Source: an uncultured Nitrosomonadaceae bacterium (lineage in GTDB: Bacteria; Pseudomonadota; Gammaproteobacteria; Burkholderiales; Nitrosomonadaceae). From it: DNA of 64,000 nt. Location of the stretch: the NCBI GenBank assembly GCA_943787405.1, contig CALSMH010000003.1, forward strand, positions 290,218 through 354,217, written 5' to 3'. This document shows, piece after piece, positions 8,987 to 17,509 of this stretch. Position numbers and translations under genes: made by a program. The notes under the pieces were generated by a model. That model did no database searches. It saw only the letters and a program-made list of their open reading frames with translations, and was not told the DNA's origin. Every line of letters begins with the position of its first letter. Position 1 is the stretch's first letter.

Positions 8987-11491
8987 CTAGTCAAAAGTTG
9001 CTATAAGCGTTACACGTGCCGTGATAGGAGCGCCTGGCATAATATTATTATTATTATGAGAAGCAACATAATAATTTGTATCAAATAAGTTCTGGATATT
9101 TACCTGAGCACGTAAATGTTTGTTTATTTTTCCATACAGCGCTGCATCAACCCGTGCGTATGAAGGCAATGTTACTGTATTATCTTCCTTAGTAAACGAT
9201 GCGCTACGTCCTACAACTCCAAATGCAGCACCAAACCATGGGGTAACATCATACCGGTTCCATACGGCATACATATTCTTAGGTGTTTCTTTTAAAGTAT
9301 TACCTGCATTTGATTGACCCGCCCTAAGTGTTCCTTCCATATAAGTGTACGATGCAAGAACGTTCCATTTATCTGTAATCTGACCCTGTAATCCAACTTC
9401 TACACCCCTGGTCCTCGTCCCTTTACCCAGTCTTGTAGTACCTGCTTCTGCACCTTGAAGAATCACATTAGTACGATCTAACTGAAAGAAAGCTGTAGTA
9501 AAAGATAAATTATTAAGAACATCATATTTAATTCCACCCTCAATATTAATAAACCTTTCCGGAGCCAGCGCAGCATTACTTACTTTCAAGCTTTTAAGTT
9601 GATCTCCTCCCCGCGGTTGGTGCGTCATGCTCCAGCTACCATAAATAGACAATTTTTTTAGCGGTTTAAGTATCAACCCAAAACGTGGCGATATATGATC
9701 GTCTCTAGATCTAAGCGTTGAATCGGTATATCTATTACGAGCATCTTGCTCAAATCTATCGTAACGAACCCCAGCTGTTGCATGCACCATTGGATGAAGT
9801 TCCACATGATCTTGTATATAGACCCCAATCCCACTGGTTGAAATAGAGTGGTTGCTCTTTCCAGATCCAGCCCCATATGGCGCCCAACTAATTGCACCTC
9901 TATATGTTGGGTCAAATGCATTCACAGTACTTGAACTAGCAAAAGTACCTTTATTTCTTAATTGCTTCGTGATCTGCCTAAAAAATTCTACACCGGTAAT
10001 AATATTATGTTTGATCGGACCTGTATTTAGATTAAATAACAGATCTGTTTGATTAAAGAAATTCTCCCGATCGGTTTCATCATTATAAGCACCAAGTGCT
10101 ACTGTATTAGCATCGGATACTGAACCATTTGCATAGACATTCTGATAAAATTTATCAAACTTAGCGTAATGAACTCGGTTACGGAATTTAAAATTCTCAT
10201 TAAATCTATGGTCGACATGCATACTAATTGCTTTCTTATTAGTATCTGTCGGGCTCAGTGCCGCACTGCCAAAGAATGTATCTCGGCTTTTCTTATTACC
10301 TCCTTTCCACGGCCTGCCATTTTTTGATGGGATTCCCCGATCAGCAGTCCGATCATCTTTAAACAACTCTGCCTGAATAACGATCTTGGTCTTGTTAGTA
10401 GGCTTAATAGTAACCGTTGGAGCTATGCCATAACGCTGAAGCTCTTGACCTTTACGATGACTTCTTGAATGCTCATATAAACCATTCAGTCGAAACGCCA
10501 CCTTATCATTTAGAACATAACCTGTATCTAGGCTCATTCTCTTATGATCATAGGAGCCACCCGAGAACTTAAGCTCATGTTTTGGATTCCAGTTTGCTTC
10601 TTTTCGGACCCGGTTAAATATACCGCCCGAACCAGCACGACCAAAAATCAATGCATTTGGCCCTTTTATGACATCAATTTTTTCAACATTGTAAAAGTCA
10701 CGATAATGTTGAACATCGTCACGTACCCCATCAATGTAGAAATCTCCGGTATTCCTCTGACCACGAAAAACCAATGCATCTCGATTTCCTTCACCAGATG
10801 AAAGGCCGATACCAGGTACATAGGCAACAGCATCCATTACGCTAAGTGGCATCCGATCTGCAATTTGTTTCGCCGATATAGTTGATATGGACATCGGCGT
10901 ATCACGTACTAAAATATTTTGGCCTTTATTTAAATGCTCACTCTTCAAGTTTGGCTCATGATATCCATAATCAATGTCTCCTGCTATAGTTACTCCAGGC
11001 AGCAACGTCGCACCCTCTATAGAGCCAGATGCTCCTGCTACTCCAGCTTTCTGTATGATGTAACTACTAGCGATTGGGTTTAGGGAAGCCTGCATTACGG
11101 CCTGCAATCCACTCCCCCTCAAGAGAACAGCCAGCCCTTCCCTGGCAGAATATATGCCCTTCACTCCAGCTGTCGTAATGCCATCTAATTCTGTAGCATC
11201 AAAACTAATATCTATTCCAGACTGCTTCGCATACTGTTCTAGTGCAGCACTCATTGAGCCACCAGGGATATCATATGTTCTATTCTTAATTTTTGAGATA
11301 GTCTTTGACACTCGATCAACAGTTTCCTCGATACCGGAAGAACCGCCTACAACTTTTTCGAAAGTTTCTGCTTTAACCACCTCATCTAATGAGGCAGCAA
11401 AGGACTTGCCAGATAGAGCTATTACAACTAATCCGAATAATACGGATGAAAAAAATAAGTTTCTTGTAAGACTATTCTTTAAGTAATTCAT
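8987..11491 (-). CDS. TonB-dependent siderophore receptor with N-terminal STN signalling domain
   Basis: Outer-membrane ferric-siderophore receptor of 834 aa. ATG 11491 (MNYLKNSLTRNLFFSS) gives a signal peptide of about 32 residues ending GKSFA. An STN domain follows near residues 60-115 (YDIPGGSMSAALEQYAKQSG), then a plug with YIDGVRDDVQHYRD and IKGPNALIFGR, then a 22-strand-type barrel ending VTLIATFD. STN domains usually speak to a FecR/FecI anti-sigma/sigma pair, but none is in the window. Its ligand cannot be read from sequence. Upstream lies an unusual repeat-rich region and a Fur-like palindrome. Confidence 0.92.
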   Translation of the reverse strand: MNYLKNSLTRNLFFSSVLFGLVVIALSGKSFAASLDEVVKAETFEKVVGGSSGIEETVDRVSKTISKIKNRTYDIPGGSMSAALEQYAKQSGIDISFDATELDGITTAGVKGIYSAREGLAVLLRGSGLQAVMQASLNPIASSYIIQKAGVAGASGSIEGATLLPGVTIAGDIDYGYHEPNLKSEHLNKGQNILVRDTPMSISTISAKQIADRMPLSVMDAVAYVPGIGLSSGEGNRDALVFRGQRNTGDFYIDGVRDDVQHYRDFYNVEKIDVIKGPNALIFGRAGSGGIFNRVRKEANWNPKHELKFSGGSYDHKRMSLDTGYVLNDKVAFRLNGLYEHSRSHRKGQELQRYGIAPTVTIKPTNKTKIVIQAELFKDDRTADRGIPSKNGRPWKGGNKKSRDTFFGSAALSPTDTNKKAISMHVDHRFNENFKFRNRVHYAKFDKFYQNVYANGSVSDANTVALGAYNDETDRENFFNQTDLLFNLNTGPIKHNIITGVEFFRQITKQLRNKGTFASSSTVNAFDPTYRGAISWAPYGAGSGKSNHSISTSGIGVYIQDHVELHPMVHATAGVRYDRFEQDARNRYTDSTLRSRDDHISPRFGLILKPLKKLSIYGSWSMTHQPRGGDQLKSLKVSNAALAPERFINIEGGIKYDVLNNLSFTTAFFQLDRTNVILQGAEAGTTRLGKGTRTRGVEVGLQGQITDKWNVLASYTYMEGTLRAGQSNAGNTLKETPKNMYAVWNRYDVTPWFGAAFGVVGRSASFTKEDNTVTLPSYARVDAALYGKINKHLRAQVNIQNLFDTNYYVASHNNNNIMPGAPITARVTLIATFD

Positions 11492-11525
11492 AGTAGAAAT
11501 CTCATAAAAAAACAACAAAAAATGG

Positions 11526-11847
11526 ATGGCTTACTTAAGAGAATTAAGCTGGCTTACCCCGTTTCACCTTATAAAGACTGGCTTGCTTAAGGGAGTTAAG
11601 CTGGCTTGCCCTATTTTTCCAAAAAATACACAACTAAGAACTAGCTGGCTTAAGGGAGTTAAACTTGCTTGCTAAGTTCCGACAGACTAGGAAATCCGGC
11701 CGCTACGAAAAACTATCTATATCTTATTTACAAATACCTCACAAACAAGATTTCTATAATAAAAAAGGCTGGCTTGCTTAAGGGAGTTAAGCTGGCTTGC
11801 CGAGTTCCACCAGACTAGGAAATCTGGTGGCTACGAAAAAATTATCT
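11526..11847. repeat. Four-unit repeat/hairpin array upstream of the receptor gene
   Basis: Units at about 11526-11558, 11578-11611, 11644-11718 and 11768-11847 share a core CTTAA-GGGAG-TTAAG hairpin flanked by CTGGCTTG direct repeats. The first unit has loop GAGAA, and the third has TTAAA as its right arm. Units 3 and 4 extend through about 75 similar bases. Unit 4 carries a further perfect 8-bp stem, CCACCAGA (11807-11814) and TCTGGTGG (11823-11830), with loop CTAGGAAA. The array is noncoding. It could be the receptor mRNA leader (minus strand) or a small RNA on the plus strand. Confidence 0.75.
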
Positions 11848-11879
11848 CAAATAGAACTTACAATTCAAATCTAACTCTA

Positions 11880-11898
11880 AATGAGAATGATTTCTATT
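11880..11898. promoter_or_regulatory. Fur-box-like palindrome upstream of the TonB receptor
   Basis: AATGAGAATGATTTCTATT matches 14 of 19 bases of the reverse complement of the box in front of hemP (13944-13962). It lies about 390 bases upstream of the receptor start, beyond the repeat array. Iron-dependent repression is inferred from resemblance to Fur sites. Confidence 0.45.
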
Positions 11899-12025
11899 AT
11901 AGTTACTATTAACATATTTGCAAGCTTATTTTTTATTCGTCTCAATTGGGCAACGATATTATTAAGTAATTGATAATAAATGTTTTATATAATTTACTTG
12001 CAATTCTAAAATATTAGTTTATTAT

Positions 12026-12040
12026 TGATAATAATTATCA
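12026..12040. promoter_or_regulatory. Fur-box-like perfect palindrome upstream of the DUF2325 gene
   Basis: TGATAATAATTATCA is a perfect 7-1-7 palindrome of the kind recognised by Fur, in an AT-rich region 171 bases before the GTG start of the DUF2325 gene. It could serve that gene or, in the other direction, the siderophore receptor. Confidence 0.55.
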
Positions 12041-12117
12041 TTCGCAATAACTTAGCAGGTAATAATTAGGTTTTGGTTAATTTAATGAAAATATTTGATG
12101 AATTTATTGTTGCTACC

Positions 12118-12202
12118 AAGTAGCTACTCTAAGCCAAGCATAATTTGGCAAGCCCATCTTAATTTCGAGACCAGCCGACCTCTTCCAGCTACTTATAAGG
12201 AG
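12118..12202 (+). promoter_or_regulatory. Structured leader of the DUF2325 gene
   Basis: Nested inverted repeats in front of the gene: AAGTAGCT (12118-12125) pairs with AGCTACTT (12187-12194). Inside it GCCAA (12133-12137) pairs with TTGGC (12145-12149). The outer stem ends two bases before the AAGGAG ribosome binding site (12197-12202). A translational control element is possible. It matches no riboswitch class I recognise. Confidence 0.4.
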
Positions 12203-12210
12203 TTAGAACT

Positions 12211-12846
12211 GTGAGTCAAATCCAAAAATATCTCTTAAACTCTACTATTTCTATCGTGAATCAGGTTCCGGACCAAACAAAGGAATTTAAATTCTCAAGC
12301 TTTCGTCATAGAGCAGATATGAAACTTAAATATTTATTAAGAGATATTGTTGGCAATACTTTATATCTCAAAGGCATTTGTAACTCACTTAGATATAAAT
12401 TTAATCTCAGCAAAATAACCAGATTACCTAAAGCGGGTTGGGCGCCCCTCATTAAGAATACTTCTGTGCGCACCCCTGAAGCAGGTACATTTAGTGGTTG
12501 TACCTATAATAAAATTCAAATTAATTGTCCTAATATCTCAAATAAATATGTTTTGTGTGTTGGTGGGCGTGGCAAGCTATACCCAGAATATCGTTGCCTA
12601 ATCGAGTCACTAGGAGGGAACTTCCTGATTTATCGTGGTAATCAGAAGGGTGATACGGACCGCTTACCTGATCTTTTAACTTGTGCAGATATGGTAATTT
12701 GCCCAGTTGATTGTGTAAACCATGAAACTTATTTTGCTGTAAAAAATTTTTGTAGAGAATCTGGCAAACCATGCGCGCTGCTAGATCGTTGCGACCTAAC
12801 TACCTTTGGCAAGGGAGTAGAAATACTGGCCAGCATTCCCACATAA
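12211..12846 (+). CDS. DUF2325 domain protein
   Basis: Protein of 211 aa starting at GTG 12211 with AAGGAG nine bases upstream. The C-terminal half is the DUF2325 domain: CVGGR at 116-120, then CPVDCVNHETY with C164/C168/H171, and C181/C188 farther on, a set of residues suitable for binding a metal or cofactor. The usual HDGG-like segment is replaced by YRGNQ. The N-terminal 100 residues are basic and unrecognised. Function is unknown. Lying between a siderophore receptor and hemP-bfd-bfr, and near a Fur-like palindrome, it is likely iron-related. Confidence 0.8.
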   Translation: MSQIQKYLLNSTISIVNQVPDQTKEFKFSSFRHRADMKLKYLLRDIVGNTLYLKGICNSLRYKFNLSKITRLPKAGWAPLIKNTSVRTPEAGTFSGCTYNKIQINCPNISNKYVLCVGGRGKLYPEYRCLIESLGGNFLIYRGNQKGDTDRLPDLLTCADMVICPVDCVNHETYFAVKNFCRESGKPCALLDRCDLTTFGKGVEILASIPT

Positions 12847-12901
12847 ATAACAAGACAATTTTTGTTAAAAGTTCAGTCAGCACTGACGAGCCAGAAAAAA
12901 G

Positions 12902-13366
12902 TTACATTTGACTTTGAAGCCAGTTCTGACTACCGACCTTACTAATTACATCCAATTGTGTCTCCAACCAGTCGATATGTTCTTCTGTATCTTCTAAGAT
13001 TTTCTCAAACAATTCTCTTGAAACATAATCTTTAGCAATTTCACATGCCGTAACGGAACTCGCTAGATTACTACGTGAGGCTAATTCTAATTTGAGATCA
13101 CATGCTACACATTCCTCTGTTTTCTCACCAATCATAATCTTTCCTAACTCCTGCAGGTTAGGGAGCCCTTCCAGAAATAAAATTCGCTCAATCAGCAGAT
13201 CAGCATGTTTCATTTCTTCTATAGATTCATCATATTCGTGCTTACCAAGACTGACAAATCCCCAATTCTTATACATGCGTGCATGAAGAAAATATTGGTT
13301 TACAGCGGTTAGTTCATGTTGTAGTTGACGATTTAATAACTGGATAATCTCTTCATTGCCTTTCAT
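12902..13366 (-). CDS. bfr: Bacterioferritin Bfr
   Basis: Iron-storage 24-mer subunit of 154 aa. ATG 13366 is preceded by GAGGAGGCAGAT, a strong ribosome binding site; a longer in-frame opening overlapping bfd is not used. Ferroxidase ligands E18, E51, H54, E94 and H130 and heme ligand Met52 are in place. Position 127, normally Glu, is Thr (EDTEEHIDWLE), so the di-iron site may differ. It is the last gene of hemP-bfd-bfr, 38 bases after bfd. Confidence 0.94.
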   Translation of the reverse strand: MKGNEEIIQLLNRQLQHELTAVNQYFLHARMYKNWGFVSLGKHEYDESIEEMKHADLLIERILFLEGLPNLQELGKIMIGEKTEECVACDLKLELASRSNLASSVTACEIAKDYVSRELFEKILEDTEEHIDWLETQLDVISKVGSQNWLQSQM

Positions 13367-13404
13367 ATCTGCCTCCTCAAACGCGTGACTAATATGCAGG
13401 AGGT

Positions 13405-13596
13405 CTAGACAAGCACTGATTTGTATGATTTTTGTTCCAATGCCTGCTCCAATACCTCTTGTGCGTGAGCAGCACATAAACCACATTGTTCGCTCACACC
13501 AAGACAAGATTTCAAATCTCTCATTCGATAAGCCCCCTGACAAACGGCCTCACGAATTGCAGTATCAGTTACACCTTTGCAGATACAAATATACAT
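13405..13596 (-). CDS. bfd: Bacterioferritin-associated ferredoxin Bfd
   Basis: [2Fe-2S] protein of 63 aa that reduces the bacterioferritin core to release iron. The cluster cysteines C4 and C6 (MYICICKGV) and C38 and C41 (EQCGLCAAHA) fit the C-x-C...C-x-x-C pattern. It sits between hemP and bfr on the same strand, 19 bases after hemP. Confidence 0.95.
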   Translation of the reverse strand: MYICICKGVTDTAIREAVCQGAYRMRDLKSCLGVSEQCGLCAAHAQEVLEQALEQKSYKSVLV

Positions 13597-13615
13597 GATA
13601 AACGTAGTAATTTCA

Positions 13616-13855
13616 CTATTTAGTTAGTATCAATTTGTTATTACGCGTGCAACGTAATAGGTATTCATCGCCATTATGTAGGATAAGAATCTCTTTCCCT
13701 TGATGTAACAACTCATGACTATGAATAGTCCTAGATTGATTTTTTAAATCCAGATAATTCCTTTTATCTTGCACGCTAGGCCCTTGTATCAGTTTAGACT
13801 TAGGTTTTTTTGCTAATTTATTTCTAATTTCCTGTTCAAAATATTGCTTAGTCAT
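13616..13855 (-). CDS. hemP: HemP/HmuP family hemin uptake protein
   Basis: Small protein of 79 aa. The last 40 residues, including SHELLHQGKEILILHNGDEY and LTK at the end, are the HemP domain, associated with heme uptake and with iron-regulated transcription (HmuP). The N-terminal 40 residues are a lysine-rich extension, longer than many homologues, but no better internal start exists. A Fur-like box lies about 90 bases upstream. It is first gene of hemP-bfd-bfr. Confidence 0.85.
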   Translation of the reverse strand: MTKQYFEQEIRNKLAKKPKSKLIQGPSVQDKRNYLDLKNQSRTIHSHELLHQGKEILILHNGDEYLLRCTRNNKLILTK

Positions 13856-13868
13856 GTCACATATTTAC

Positions 13869-13913
13869 TAGCTTGCTATGTTCCATCTAATGGACAGACT
13901 TGGCTGGCTTGTT
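13869..13913. repeat. Degenerate relative of the 11526-11847 repeat units
   Basis: Contains GCTTGCTATGTTCC, then a small hairpin (GTTCCAT-cta-ATGGAC) and TGGCTGGCTTG. These resemble pieces of units 3 and 4 of the array 2 kb away. It lies in front of hemP. Similarity is partial and judged by eye. Confidence 0.4.
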
Positions 13914-13943
13914 TAACCGATAATTTAATGATTATCTATCAAT

Positions 13944-13962
13944 AATGATAACTATTCTCATT
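13944..13962. promoter_or_regulatory. Fur-box-like site upstream of hemP-bfd-bfr
   Basis: AATGATAACTATTCTCATT is an imperfect palindrome resembling the Fur consensus, 89 bases upstream of the hemP start. Iron-responsive control of this set is expected from its functions. The site is inferred from pattern only. Confidence 0.55.
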
Positions 13963-14124
13963 ATAAACACTATTTACTGATTAATACAAACCCATAGAAT
14001 CCTTCAAACGAAGAGATACAATGAAGTATTTATATATCAATATGTTATATACTTATCACAATAAACAATTTATTTCTATTATCTATATTCCTCTATTTAA
14101 AATAGTAATAACCATATATTTAGA

Positions 14125-14553
14125 ATGCCTAAATGTACCCTCCACCATATAACTAGCAAGGTTACGATTGCGGGTAATGAGATAAAAATAAACGCAATCC
14201 GGGCACAAGGAGCTGGCGGGCAGAATGTAAATAAAGTTTCTAATGCAATTCATTTGCGCTTTTCTATTAAGTCTTCATCCTTACCAGACCTCCTCAAAGA
14301 ACGTCTATTGAAATTAAATGATCAGCGTATTAATTCTGAGGGCATCATTGTAATTAAGGCACAACGATACCGTAGTAAGGAAAAAAACCGAGAAGAAGCT
14401 TTAAAAAGATTATTCAAATTAATTGAAAGCGTATCGAGCGTACCCAAAAAACGTAGAGCAACTAGACCAACTATCAATTCTAATAGAAAACGCCTTGATA
14501 GTAAGGCACGTCATGGGCAGATTAAAGCCATGAGACAAAAAATTTCAGATTAG
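14125..14553 (+). CDS. arfB: Peptidyl-tRNA hydrolase ArfB (YaeJ-type ribosome rescue factor)
   Basis: Protein of 142 aa with the release-factor catalytic motif GGQ at residues 31-33 (AQGAGGQNVNKVSN) but no codon-recognition domain. The C-terminal tail is lysine/arginine-rich (KKRRATRP, RKRLDSKARHGQ), as needed to enter the empty mRNA channel of stalled ribosomes. With smpB in the same window, two rescue routes are present. It is monocistronic, with an AT-rich upstream region. Confidence 0.93.
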   Translation: MPKCTLHHITSKVTIAGNEIKINAIRAQGAGGQNVNKVSNAIHLRFSIKSSSLPDLLKERLLKLNDQRINSEGIIVIKAQRYRSKEKNREEALKRLFKLIESVSSVPKKRRATRPTINSNRKRLDSKARHGQIKAMRQKISD

Positions 14554-14740
14554 ACTTTCATGCAATAGACAACCCGTGCCGACCATATAATTAAAAAATT
14601 TAACCTTAGCCGTAATTCCTCTCATTATTCAAACTATTTATACTTCTTTAACTAATATCAGGCTCTTCATGTCCCCACAATTAAACTAAGTGGTTAGGGT
14701 ATAATCTTACTATTCTAAATTATGTGTTGTCAGGAATTAC

Positions 14741-15022
14741 ATGCCTATTTACGAATACCAGTGTGCATCTTGTGGCACTAAAAAGGAGCACTTGCAGAAA
14801 TTAAGTGATGAACCAATTCCAGTTTGCCCTGCATGTGGCAGCAACACTTATACTAAGCTTATTTCTGCTGCAGGCTTTCAGTTAAAAGGTAGTGGCTGGT
14901 ACGCCACTGATTTCAAGAATGGCCCTCAATCAAAGCCAAAAACAGAAATGAAAAATAACTCTATGTCTAAAACCACACCTAGTCCTGCGCCAAAAGCCAG
15001 CACAACTTCTACTACAAAATAA
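14741..15022 (+). CDS. FmdB-type zinc ribbon protein
   Basis: Protein of 93 aa of the FmdB putative regulatory family. The N-terminal zinc ribbon has MPIYEYQCASCG and CPACGS cysteine pairs, followed by LISAAGFQLKGSGWYATDF, the family hallmark. The C-terminal third is a low-complexity Ser/Thr/Pro/Lys tail. Role is uncertain. It heads a set with the DUF502 gene and aspS, the usual betaproteobacterial neighbourhood. Confidence 0.9.
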   Translation: MPIYEYQCASCGTKKEHLQKLSDEPIPVCPACGSNTYTKLISAAGFQLKGSGWYATDFKNGPQSKPKTEMKNNSMSKTTPSPAPKASTTSTTK

Positions 15023-15048
15023 ATATCTTGCACGGATAATCATTCAAT

Positions 15049-15681
15049 ATGAAACGTTATTTTATTACCGGACTTCTTATCTGGGTACCTATAGGTCTGA
15101 CCGCCTGGGTTCTTAAATTCTTGATTAGCACTATGGATCAATCTCTGCTCCTGCTACCTGACAAATTTCAGCCCGAAGTGTTACTAGGCATGAAGGTCTA
15201 TGGAGTTGGCACAATTCTTACACTGCTCGTTGTATTCATAACCGGCATAATGACTGCAAACATTATTGGCCAAAAGCTACTCGTGTTCTGGGAAGGAGTG
15301 CTATGGCGTATACCGGTAGTTAAATCAATTTACTGGAGCATTAAGCAAGTAAGTGACACCATATTCTCAGATAAAGGAGAAGCCTTCCGAAAAGCGCTAC
15401 TGGTTCAGTACCCACGGGAAGGCGCGTGGACAATTGCATTTTTGACAGGGCAACCCGGCGGGGATGTTGCTAATCACCTGAAGGGGGATTACATAAGCGT
15501 CTATGTTCCTACTACACCTAACCCCACATCAGGATTCTTCCTAATGATGCCAAAAGATGATGTAATTGAACTTGATATGAGCGTAGATGAAGCCCTGAAA
15601 TATATTATTTCTATGGGTGTTGTCTCACCTAATGGAAACAATAAAACTTTGATCAACGAAATAGATAGTGACAAGAAATAA
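15049..15681 (+). CDS. DUF502 family membrane protein
   Basis: Protein of 210 aa with two transmembrane segments (about residues 5-27 and 55-80), then a soluble domain with [20 protein letters not shown] and [10 protein letters not shown] motifs typical of DUF502. Function unknown. It lies 26 bases after the fmdB-like gene and ends just before the aspS ATG. Confidence 0.9.
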   Translation: MKRYFITGLLIWVPIGLTAWVLKFLISTMDQSLLLLPDKFQPEVLLGMKVYGVGTILTLLVVFITGIMTANIIGQKLLVFWEGVLWRIPVVKSIYWSIKQVSDTIFSDKGEAFRKALLVQYPREGAWTIAFLTGQPGGDVANHLKGDYISVYVPTTPNPTSGFFLMMPKDDVIELDMSVDEALKYIISMGVVSPNGNNKTLINEIDSDKK

Positions 15682-15682
15682 T

Positions 15683-17455
15683 ATGCGCACCAACTACTGC
15701 GGCCTCATTGGCACCCAATACCTTAATCAAACCGTAACACTTTTTGGCTGGGTACATCGCCGCCGTGATCACGGAGGTGTAATTTTTATTGATATGCGAG
15801 ATCGTGAAGGTCTAGTTCAAATTGTATGTGATCCAGACAACGTATTGGCATTCCAACGTGCGGAAAAAATTCGGAACGAGTTCGTCCTTAAAATTACTGG
15901 ATTAGTTCGCCCCCGCCCGGAGGGAACTATCAATACGAATCTTATAAGTGGAGAGATTGAAGTACTGACACAATCAATCGAGATTCTCAACACCTCTCTG
16001 ACGCCACCTTTCATGATGGACGACGAGAATCTTAGTGAGACTGTCCGCCTAGAACATCGTTATCTTGACCTTAGACGGCCACAGATGCAGAAAAATTTAC
16101 GATTACGCCACAAAGTTACAATGGAAATACGTAAATTTCTGGACCAAAAGGATTTTATTGATGTAGAAACACCAATACTAACCAAATCAACCCCGGAAGG
16201 AGCGCGTGATTATCTAGTAGCGTCACGTACAAATTCTGGACATTTTTTTGCGCTTCCACAATCACCGCAATTATTTAAACAGTTACTCATGATTTCAGGG
16301 TTTGATCGGTACTACCAGATCACAAAGTGCTTCCGTGATGAAGACCTTCGCGCCGACCGCCAACCAGAATTTACACAGATTGATATCGAGACGTCTTTCC
16401 TCAAAGAGCCTGAGATTATGGTGCTAATGGAAGAAATGATCTGTAATTTATTCAGCAATGTACTACAAATTAAGCTGGAGTCCCCTTTTCCACGCATGAC
16501 TTTTTCTGAGGCCATGCTGAAATATGGATCTGATAAGCCTGATTTGCGAATACCGCTAATGCTCACCGAACTTACTGATGCTATGAAGGAAGTAGAATTC
16601 AAGGTATTCCGCGAAGCTGCTCAGAACCCAGGGGGGCGTATAGCAGCATTATGTATACCTCAGGGTAGCAAGCTATCTCGTAAAGAGATTGATGACTATA
16701 CTAATTTTGTCGGAATCTATGGTGCAAAAGGACTCGCCTATATCAAGGTCAACTCTCTTGAAAAAGGGCTTGAGGGATTACAGTCCCCAATATTGAAATT
16801 CTTAGCTGAAGAAACAGTAAAGATTATCCTTGAGCGTACAGCTGCTAATGATGGGGATCTCATATTCTTTGGTGCAGGAAAATTAAAAATAGTTAATGAA
16901 TCATTAGGGGCATTACGTGTGAAAATTGGCCAGGACTTAGACCTTATTGAGCCTGGATGGAGACCTTTATGGGTAATAGATTTTCCAATGTTTGAACGAA
17001 ATGAAGATGAAAATCGATGGCAAGCACTTCACCACCCGTTTACATCCCCTGCTGATAGTCATGAAGATCTACTAGAAACAGACCCCGGCAAAGCTTTATC
17101 GAAAGCATTTGATATGATACTAAATGGCTCTGAAATTGGAGGTGGATCAGTTCGTATTCATCGCCGGGATATACAGTTAAAAGTATTCCATGCCCTAAAT
17201 ATAGAAATAAGTGAAGCCCAAGAGAAGTTTGGGTTTTTATTGGAAGCCTTACAATATGGAGCACCACCTCATGGCGGCATTGCGTTCGGGCTTGACCGTA
17301 TTGTTACCTTGATGGCAGGTGAAGAATCAATACGTGATGTTATTGCCTTTCCCAAGACACAGCGTGCTCAATGTTTATTGACACAGGCACCAAATTTAGT
17401 AGCCGAAAAGCAATTACAAGAATTACATTTACGGCTACGCCGGACTGAAAAATAA
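15683..17455 (+). CDS. aspS: Aspartyl-tRNA synthetase AspS
   Basis: Class IIb synthetase of 590 aa charging tRNA-Asp. ATG 15683 ([10 protein letters not shown]) is chosen; a GTG five codons upstream would overlap DUF502. It has an N-terminal OB anticodon-binding domain ([14 protein letters not shown]), motif 1 around [10 protein letters not shown], motif 2 around [18 protein letters not shown], the bacterial GAD insertion, and motif 3 [11 protein letters not shown]. Whether it also charges tRNA-Asn cannot be told, as no gatCAB is in the window. Confidence 0.97.
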   Translation: MRTNYCGLIGTQYLNQTVTLFGWVHRRRDHGGVIFIDMRDREGLVQIVCDPDNVLAFQRAEKIRNEFVLKITGLVRPRPEGTINTNLISGEIEVLTQSIEILNTSLTPPFMMDDENLSETVRLEHRYLDLRRPQMQKNLRLRHKVTMEIRKFLDQKDFIDVETPILTKSTPEGARDYLVASRTNSGHFFALPQSPQLFKQLLMISGFDRYYQITKCFRDEDLRADRQPEFTQIDIETSFLKEPEIMVLMEEMICNLFSNVLQIKLESPFPRMTFSEAMLKYGSDKPDLRIPLMLTELTDAMKEVEFKVFREAAQNPGGRIAALCIPQGSKLSRKEIDDYTNFVGIYGAKGLAYIKVNSLEKGLEGLQSPILKFLAEETVKIILERTAANDGDLIFFGAGKLKIVNESLGALRVKIGQDLDLIEPGWRPLWVIDFPMFERNEDENRWQALHHPFTSPADSHEDLLETDPGKALSKAFDMILNGSEIGGGSVRIHRRDIQLKVFHALNIEISEAQEKFGFLLEALQYGAPPHGGIAFGLDRIVTLMAGEESIRDVIAFPKTQRAQCLLTQAPNLVAEKQLQELHLRLRRTEK

Positions 17456-17509
17456 GAAACTTAAAATACTTATACTACTTAATACAAAGTTAGCCCGCTA
17501 TTCCACCTG

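Noticed and set aside
12847..12901. Possible terminator GTCAG-CA-CTGAC between the DUF2325 gene and bfr
   Set aside because: Five-base stem with a two-base loop and no following T-run on either strand; too weak to list.
12902..13543. Longer bacterioferritin reading frame of 213 codons
   Set aside because: The first 59 codons overlap bfd in another frame; the strong AGGAGG and the conserved MKGNEEII start fix the gene at 13366.
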